Of a stretch of DNA of 18,587 nucleotides, positions 14,958 to 18,587 are shown in pieces. The translations under genes were made by a program, and so were the position numbers. The notes beneath the pieces were generated by a model. It was not told where the DNA came from, did not search any database, and worked only from the letters and a program-made list of their open reading frames with translations. Position 1 is the stretch's first letter. Every line of letters begins with the position of its first letter. Source of the stretch: Thermoplasmata archaeon (GTDB lineage Archaea > Thermoplasmatota > Thermoplasmata > Lutacidiplasmatales > UBA184); contig JASHVP010000072.1 of assembly GCA_030044475.1 (NCBI GenBank), positions 1 to 18,587 of the forward strand, written 5' to 3'.

Positions 14958-15485
14958 GTGCAGGACGTCATCGAGGGTCGCGTCTGGACGCTCGGTGCCG
15001 ACGTCGACACCGACCAGATCATCTCGGGCAAGTACCTCACGATCATCGACCCGAACGAGCTCAAGAAGCACGTCTTCGAGATCGCGCTCCCCGAGTTCGC
15101 GGCGCAGGCCCGGGCGGGCGACATCCTCGTCGCGGACGAGAACTTCGGATGCGGCTCCAGCCGGGAGCACGCGCCCCAGGCGATGCGTGCGATCGGCGTC
15201 GGAGCGGTCGTCGCCGATTCGTTCGCTCGGATCTTCTTCCGGAACGCGATCAACCTCGGCATCCCGACGATCGAGGCCCGCGGCGTGCGGGCGATCTTCG
15301 CCACGGGCGACCCGGCGCGGATCGAGATGCGCGCCGGGCGCGTGACGAACGTCCGCACCGGGGCGTCGGTGGAGTTCCCCCCGCTCCCGCCCCACCTGCT
15401 CGACCTCCTGGAGGCCGGCGGCCTGGTCGAGAAGGTGCGTCGCGAGCTGGAGGCCCGCGCCGGGAAGGTCCCGGCGGCCCCATGA
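14958..15485 (+). CDS. Homoaconitase/isopropylmalate isomerase, small subunit
   Basis: The swivelling subunit that completes the active site with the large subunit and carries the substrate-recognition loop. The 175-residue protein has DVDTDQIISGKYL at 15-27, the conserved GCGSSREHAP at 64-73 and the closing ADSFARIFFRNAINLG at 86-101. In the M. jannaschii proteins this loop reads YLRT for homoaconitase and YLVY for isopropylmalate isomerase. Here residues 26-29 are Tyr-Leu-Thr-Ile, matching neither. The GTG at 14958 follows a good ggagg, and the stop overlaps the dehydrogenase ATG by 4 bp. Family assignment is strong; which hydroxy-acid it handles is open. Confidence 0.9.
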   Translation: MQDVIEGRVWTLGADVDTDQIISGKYLTIIDPNELKKHVFEIALPEFAAQARAGDILVADENFGCGSSREHAPQAMRAIGVGAVVADSFARIFFRNAINLGIPTIEARGVRAIFATGDPARIEMRAGRVTNVRTGASVEFPPLPPHLLDLLEAGGLVEKVRRELEARAGKVPAAP

Positions 15486-16615
15486 AGGACGCCGGCTACG
15501 AGGTCGCGGTCTATCCGGGCGACGGCACCGGACCCGAGGTCGTCCGTGAGGGTGCGAAGGTCCTCGCCGCGCTGGGCGAGGGGGGACCGGCCCCCTGGCA
15601 TCTCACCGAGTTTCCCGGCGGCGGCGAGTACTACCTCAAGACCGGCCGCGAGTGGGAGCCCGAGGCGGAGGCGGCGTCCCGGAGCGCCGACGCGATCCTG
15701 GTGGGCGCGGTCGGATGGCCGGGGGCGACGCTGCCGAACGGCGACATCGCCGGCCGCGCGCTGGTTCTCGGGCTCCGCGAGGGGCTGGACCTGTACGCGA
15801 ACGTGCGTCCCTGCCGCCTCTATCCGGGGGTCCGCCACCGCGTCAGCGGGGCGTACCGCGAGGTCTGGCCGCCGAGCGCCGTCGACCTCGTCATCATTCG
15901 GGAGAACACGGAGGACCTGTACGCCCCGATCCACGGGCGCCTCGCGCGGGGCGGGGGGACCGAGTTGGCGATCGACACGCGGGTGATCACCCGCAAGGGC
16001 GCCGAGCGCGTCGTCCGGTACGCCTTCGAGCTCGCCCGCGCCCGACCGCGCGGGGCGCCCGGCGACGGCGTGCGACGGGTCACCTGCGTCGACAAGTCGA
16101 ACGTGCTCGAGGGATGCCGCTTCTTTCGCGAGACGTTCGACCGGGTCGGAGCGGAGTATCCCGAGCTCGTCCGCGACTACGCCTACGTCGACGCCTTCAC
16201 GCAGTGGCTCGTGCGGGACCCCGAGCAGTACAACGTCGTCGTGGCCCCGAACATGATGGGCGACATCATCACCGACCTCGCGGCCGTCCTGCAGGGGGGG
16301 ATGGGGTTCGCGGCCGGCGGGAACATCGGGACCGACCACGCGATGTTCGAGCCGGTCCACGGGAGCGCGCCGAAGTACGCGGGGAAGAACCAGGTGAACC
16401 CGTTCGCGACGTTCTTCGCGGTCGAGCAGCTGCTGCGATGGCTCGGGAGTCGGCACGCCGACGCGCGCCTCGGCCGGCAGGCGGACCGCCTCGAGACCGC
16501 GATCGCGACGACGCTCGCCTCGGGGGACGCCCGGACCTACGACCAGGGCGGTCCGGTCACGACGAGCGGCGCGGGCGACCGCGTCGCGGCGGCGATCCGG
16601 GAGGAGCGGCGATGA
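15482..16615 (+). CDS. Beta-decarboxylating dehydrogenase (isopropylmalate/homoisocitrate/isocitrate family)
   Basis: Oxidises and decarboxylates a 3-substituted malate to a 2-oxoacid. The 377-residue protein has YPGDGTGPEV at 11-20, LDLYANVRPCRLYPGV at 102-117 with the substrate-binding arginines, RENTEDLY at 140-147, catalytic Lys205 in VDKSNV, and metal ligands Asp261 and Asp265 in NMMGDIITDLAA. The cofactor loop is HGSAPKYAGKNQVNP at 293-307. Lys298-Tyr299 is the pattern of NADP-dependent isocitrate dehydrogenase, whereas NAD-dependent isopropylmalate dehydrogenases have Asp there. ENTEDLY resembles isocitrate/homoisocitrate enzymes more than bacterial LeuB. The ATG overlaps the small-subunit stop and the end overlaps the thiolase start. 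Tartrate dehydrogenase is a less likely alternative. Confidence 0.88.
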   Translation: MKDAGYEVAVYPGDGTGPEVVREGAKVLAALGEGGPAPWHLTEFPGGGEYYLKTGREWEPEAEAASRSADAILVGAVGWPGATLPNGDIAGRALVLGLREGLDLYANVRPCRLYPGVRHRVSGAYREVWPPSAVDLVIIRENTEDLYAPIHGRLARGGGTELAIDTRVITRKGAERVVRYAFELARARPRGAPGDGVRRVTCVDKSNVLEGCRFFRETFDRVGAEYPELVRDYAYVDAFTQWLVRDPEQYNVVVAPNMMGDIITDLAAVLQGGMGFAAGGNIGTDHAMFEPVHGSAPKYAGKNQVNPFATFFAVEQLLRWLGSRHADARLGRQADRLETAIATTLASGDARTYDQGGPVTTSGAGDRVAAAIREERR

Positions 16616-17796
16616 CCGTCCGGCCGGTCGCCATCGTCGGCGGCGTGACGACGAAGTTCGGCGTCCGCCCCTCCACCTGGGCGGAGCTCTGTCAGGAGGT
16701 CGGGGCCGCCCTGTTCCGCGAGATCCCCGAGCTCCGGGCCGAGGACGTCGACTCGCTGTTCGTCGGGGCCGCGGAGCCCGAGCGGTTCGCCTTCCAATCG
16801 CACATGGCGCCGTTCGCGGCCGAGCAGATGGGGCTCCGCCCGTACCGGATCCTGCAGCGCACCGAGTTGGCCTGCGCCTCGGGCCAGTCGGCGATCCGGT
16901 CGGCCTACGCCGCGATCGCCGCCGGGCTCTCCGACGTCGCGGTCGCCGTCGGGGTCGAGAAGATGAATCTGCCCTCGATGGCGGAGGCGAACGCCGCGAT
17001 GGCGTGCGTGATGGACCGCGCCTGGGACGGCCCGGCGGGCGCCACGGCGCCGCCGTTCTTCGCGATGGTCGCCCAGCGCCACATGCTGGAGTACGGCACG
17101 ACGGAGGAGCAGCTCGCGGCCGTGTCGGAGAAGAACCACCGGTTCGCCAACACGAACCCTGCCGCCCAGTTCTACGAGAAGACGTTCCCCCGGGACAAGC
17201 TGCTGCGGCTGCCGGTCATCGCCCCTCCCCTCCGCCTCGGCGACTGCTCCTCGATGACCGACGGCGCCGCCGCCGTCGTGCTCGCCGCGGACGACCGCGT
17301 GCCCCGCTACACCCCGACCCCGGCCTGGATCCGGGGAACGGGGCAGTACTCCGACTTCCACAACCTCGCGAACGCTGGCTCGCTCACGGAGTGGGTCGGT
17401 CTGAAGCGGGCCGCCCGGGAAGCGCTCGGGCGGGCCGGGATCCCGGTCGACCAGCTGGACGTCGCGGAGCTGCACGACTGCTTCACGATCTCGGAGATCG
17501 TCGAGTACGAGGCCCTGGGGCTCTGCCCCCCCGGGCAGGGCGGCCCGTTCGCGGCGGACGGCCGAGGCGACCGCGGCGGAGACCTGCTCGTCAACCCGCG
17601 GGGCGGGCTCCTCGGATGCGGCCATCCGCTCGGGGCGACCGGCATCGCCCAGGCCGTCGAGGTGTACCGACAGTTCGCCCGGACCGTGCCGGCCGCGCGG
17701 CAGGCCCCGGACCCGGAGTGGGCGCTGGTCCACAATCTCTCGGGCAGCGCCAACGTTCACTCCGTCATGGTCTACCAGGCCGGGCGGGCGTCGTGA
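16612..17796 (+). CDS. Archaeal SCP2-type thiolase (acetyl-CoA C-acyltransferase)
   Basis: Thiolase superfamily member that joins or cleaves acyl-CoA and acetyl-CoA. The 394-residue protein has the nucleophile Cys88 in ELACASGQSA, His288 in ELHDCFTISEIVEYEALG (the SCP2-like form of the NEAF site), and Cys336 and His338 in LLGCGHPLGATG. The full catalytic set is present. In many archaea this thiolase works in a complex with HMG-CoA synthase bridged by a DUF35 protein, feeding the mevalonate pathway. Here the DUF35 gene is next but HMG-CoA synthase is absent, and the upstream genes are a 2-oxoacid elongation set. The ATG overlaps the dehydrogenase stop, with gaggag a few bases before it. It could be the general acetoacetyl-CoA thiolase or a pathway-specific enzyme. 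Confidence 0.9.
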   Translation: MTVRPVAIVGGVTTKFGVRPSTWAELCQEVGAALFREIPELRAEDVDSLFVGAAEPERFAFQSHMAPFAAEQMGLRPYRILQRTELACASGQSAIRSAYAAIAAGLSDVAVAVGVEKMNLPSMAEANAAMACVMDRAWDGPAGATAPPFFAMVAQRHMLEYGTTEEQLAAVSEKNHRFANTNPAAQFYEKTFPRDKLLRLPVIAPPLRLGDCSSMTDGAAAVVLAADDRVPRYTPTPAWIRGTGQYSDFHNLANAGSLTEWVGLKRAAREALGRAGIPVDQLDVAELHDCFTISEIVEYEALGLCPPGQGGPFAADGRGDRGGDLLVNPRGGLLGCGHPLGATGIAQAVEVYRQFARTVPAARQAPDPEWALVHNLSGSANVHSVMVYQAGRAS

Positions 17797-18311
17797 CGAC
17801 GGAGACCCGTCCGCGCCGGCCGTCGACGCTCGCCCCCCCGTCCGAGGCCGTTCCGCCTCCCCCTCCGCCGCCGCGGAAGGCCGAGCCGCGGCCGTTCCTG
17901 CTCGACTTCGTCCCGCTCGAGGGCGAGTCCGATACGCGACTCGCCCGGTTCTTCCAGCGCCTGCGCGAGGGCCAGCTCGCAACGACCCGGTGTCCGCGCG
18001 ACGGCGCCCTCCTCTGGCCGCCCCGGGTCGTGTGCCCGACCTGCCACACGGAGGAGCTCGCGTGGGTCGACCTTCCGTCCCGCGGGCGGATCTACGCGTT
18101 CAGCGCCGTGCTCGCGGGGGCCCCGCTCGGAATGGAGGCGGACGTCCCGTTCGCGGTGGGCCTCGTGGACCTCGAAGGGGTGCCGCTCCGGCTGTTCGGC
18201 CGGATCGAGGGGCGACCGTGGAACGCGCTGGCCGTCGGGATGGAAGTCCGGGTCGAACCGTACGACGTCGGCGACGGCCGGTTCTTCTACCGATTCCGCG
18301 CCCCGGAGTAG
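17793..18311 (+). CDS. DUF35 zinc-ribbon/OB-fold thiolase partner
   Basis: A 172-residue DUF35 protein. Members bind thiolase, and in some archaea bridge it to HMG-CoA synthase through an OB-fold that holds CoA. The N-terminal 30 residues are Pro-rich with seven prolines at 21-27. A helix at about 47-60 leads into the rubredoxin-like ribbon. The ribbon keeps Cys67, Cys81 and Cys84 but has Asp70 where the second cysteine of the first CxxC is expected, so zinc binding may use three Cys plus one Asp or be lost. The OB-fold runs from about 98 (GRIYAFSAV) to the end. The start is a GTG overlapping the thiolase stop (GTGA); no other start codon fits before the domain. It is the last gene of the operon. 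Confidence 0.88.
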   Translation: MTTETRPRRPSTLAPPSEAVPPPPPPPRKAEPRPFLLDFVPLEGESDTRLARFFQRLREGQLATTRCPRDGALLWPPRVVCPTCHTEELAWVDLPSRGRIYAFSAVLAGAPLGMEADVPFAVGLVDLEGVPLRLFGRIEGRPWNALAVGMEVRVEPYDVGDGRFFYRFRAPE

Positions 18312-18347
18312 GTCGACCCCCCGGCCGGCGTCCCGGTCGGGAGTAGG

Positions 18348-18358
18348 CTATTTATAAC
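18348..18358 (+). promoter_or_regulatory. TATA box of the aglB-like gene
   Basis: The word ctatttataac is the clearest TATA box in the window. It is centred about 47 nt before the ATG at 18401, predicting a start near 18380 and a leader of about 20 nt that contains ggag at 18386-18389. The 89-bp gap between the DUF35 stop and this gene holds nothing else obvious. Confidence 0.65.
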
Positions 18359-18400
18359 CCCCCTCGGTCTCGCGCGCCGTTTCACGGAGCAGCGGCCAGC

Positions 18401-18587
18401 ATGGAAACGACGACGACGGGGTGGTGGCACCGCCACGGCTGGACCCTCGCAATCCTGCTGTCGGCGTTCGGCGTCGCTTTCGCGATCCGGACGATCTGGA
18501 CGTACCCCGTCATCGCGCAGTGGGGCCCGCTCTACACGTACGCGGGCGGCTCGGACTCGTACTACCACTCGCGCGTGATGCAGTACA
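18401..18587 (+). CDS. aglB: AglB/STT3 oligosaccharyltransferase, N-terminal fragment
   Basis: Only the first 62 residues are in the window. They contain a short cytoplasmic start, a hydrophobic segment at about 14-30 and the motif GGSDSYYHSRVMQ at 49-61, which matches the first acidic metal-binding loop of AglB/STT3 (family form GxDxYYH, with Asp52 as the metal ligand). This enzyme transfers lipid-linked glycans to Asn residues of proteins on the outer face of the membrane. The ATG at 18401 places one membrane span directly before the motif, as in the family. The assignment rests on this one motif and topology, so it is good but not certain. Confidence 0.8.
   Translation, partial: METTTTGWWHRHGWTLAILLSAFGVAFAIRTIWTYPVIAQWGPLYTYAGGSDSYYHSRVMQY

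Noticed and set aside
12422..16615. Calling the cassette leuA-leuC-leuD-leuB outright
   Set aside because: The synthase lacks the LeuA regulatory domain, the isomerase loop is not YLVY and the dehydrogenase has an NADP-type loop, so gene symbols would overstate what is seen.
18287..18568. Minus-strand 93-residue open frame over the aglB start
   Set aside because: It is antisense to the aglB N-terminus and its TATA box, and has no recognisable motif.
1..18587. tRNA genes, CRISPR arrays, insertion sequences, long direct repeats and T-rich terminators
   Set aside because: I scanned by eye for TΨC-like ggttcga-type ends, spaced repeats, terminal inverted repeats and oligo-T runs after stops, and found nothing convincing. 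A computed search (tRNAscan, self-dot-plot) would be firmer.

Overview
The window is about 18.6 kb of gene-dense, very GC-rich DNA that is clearly archaeal. The archaeal markers are an Sm-like (LSm) protein, a CTP-dependent riboflavin kinase, a radical SAM archaeosine synthase subunit (RaSEA), the tRNA-Ile2 agmatidine synthetase TiaS, an archaeal thiolase/DUF35 pair and the start of an AglB oligosaccharyltransferase. Archaeal TATA boxes sit just upstream of several genes, in several cases 26-29 nt before the start codon, which suggests leaderless mRNAs. The proteins are rich in Arg and Ala but not strongly acidic, so a haloarchaeon is unlikely. My best inference is a high-GC, non-halophilic uncultured lineage such as one in the Thermoplasmatota; this placement is not proven by the window. 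I found no tRNA, rRNA, CRISPR array, insertion sequence or sign of recent transfer, and no stretch over 300 bases lacks a gene.

Layout. (1) 1-1074, minus: citrate synthase lacking its C-terminal tail, with Glu where the catalytic Asp is expected. (2) 1162-3930, plus: a tight operon of LSm, ribK, RaSEA and nadE in which every junction is a 4-bp stop/start overlap. (3) 4013-4897, plus: an archaeal homologue of the human nuclease CDIN1 (C15orf41), whose proline-rich tail overlaps the 3' end of the convergent hisS by 143 bp. (4) 4755-12270, minus: a run of six genes ordered korA, korB, tiaS, htpX, an unrecognised zinc-ribbon protein and hisS in the direction of transcription. (5) 12422-18311, plus: a compact six-gene operon divergent from korAB. 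It encodes a LeuA/AksA/NifV-type synthase, large and small aconitase-family isomerase subunits, a beta-decarboxylating dehydrogenase, an SCP2-type thiolase and a DUF35 zinc-ribbon/OB protein. (6) 18401 to the end, plus: the N-terminus of an AglB/STT3 oligosaccharyltransferase.

The most interesting part is the divergent locus at 9610-18311. The synthase, isomerase and dehydrogenase form a complete 2-oxoacid elongation cassette, in which a 2-oxoacid plus acetyl-CoA gives a 2-oxoacid one carbon longer. KorAB can convert a 2-oxoacid to an acyl-CoA plus reduced ferredoxin. Thiolase/DUF35 acts on acyl-CoA and is usually known in archaea as a partner of HMG-CoA synthase, which is absent here. The specificity marks do not fit the standard leucine or homocitrate classes: the small-subunit loop reads YLTI rather than YLRT or YLVY, and the dehydrogenase has an NADP-type Lys-Tyr. 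A dedicated pathway linking 2-oxoacid elongation to acyl-CoA chemistry is therefore a reasonable hypothesis, but only a hypothesis.
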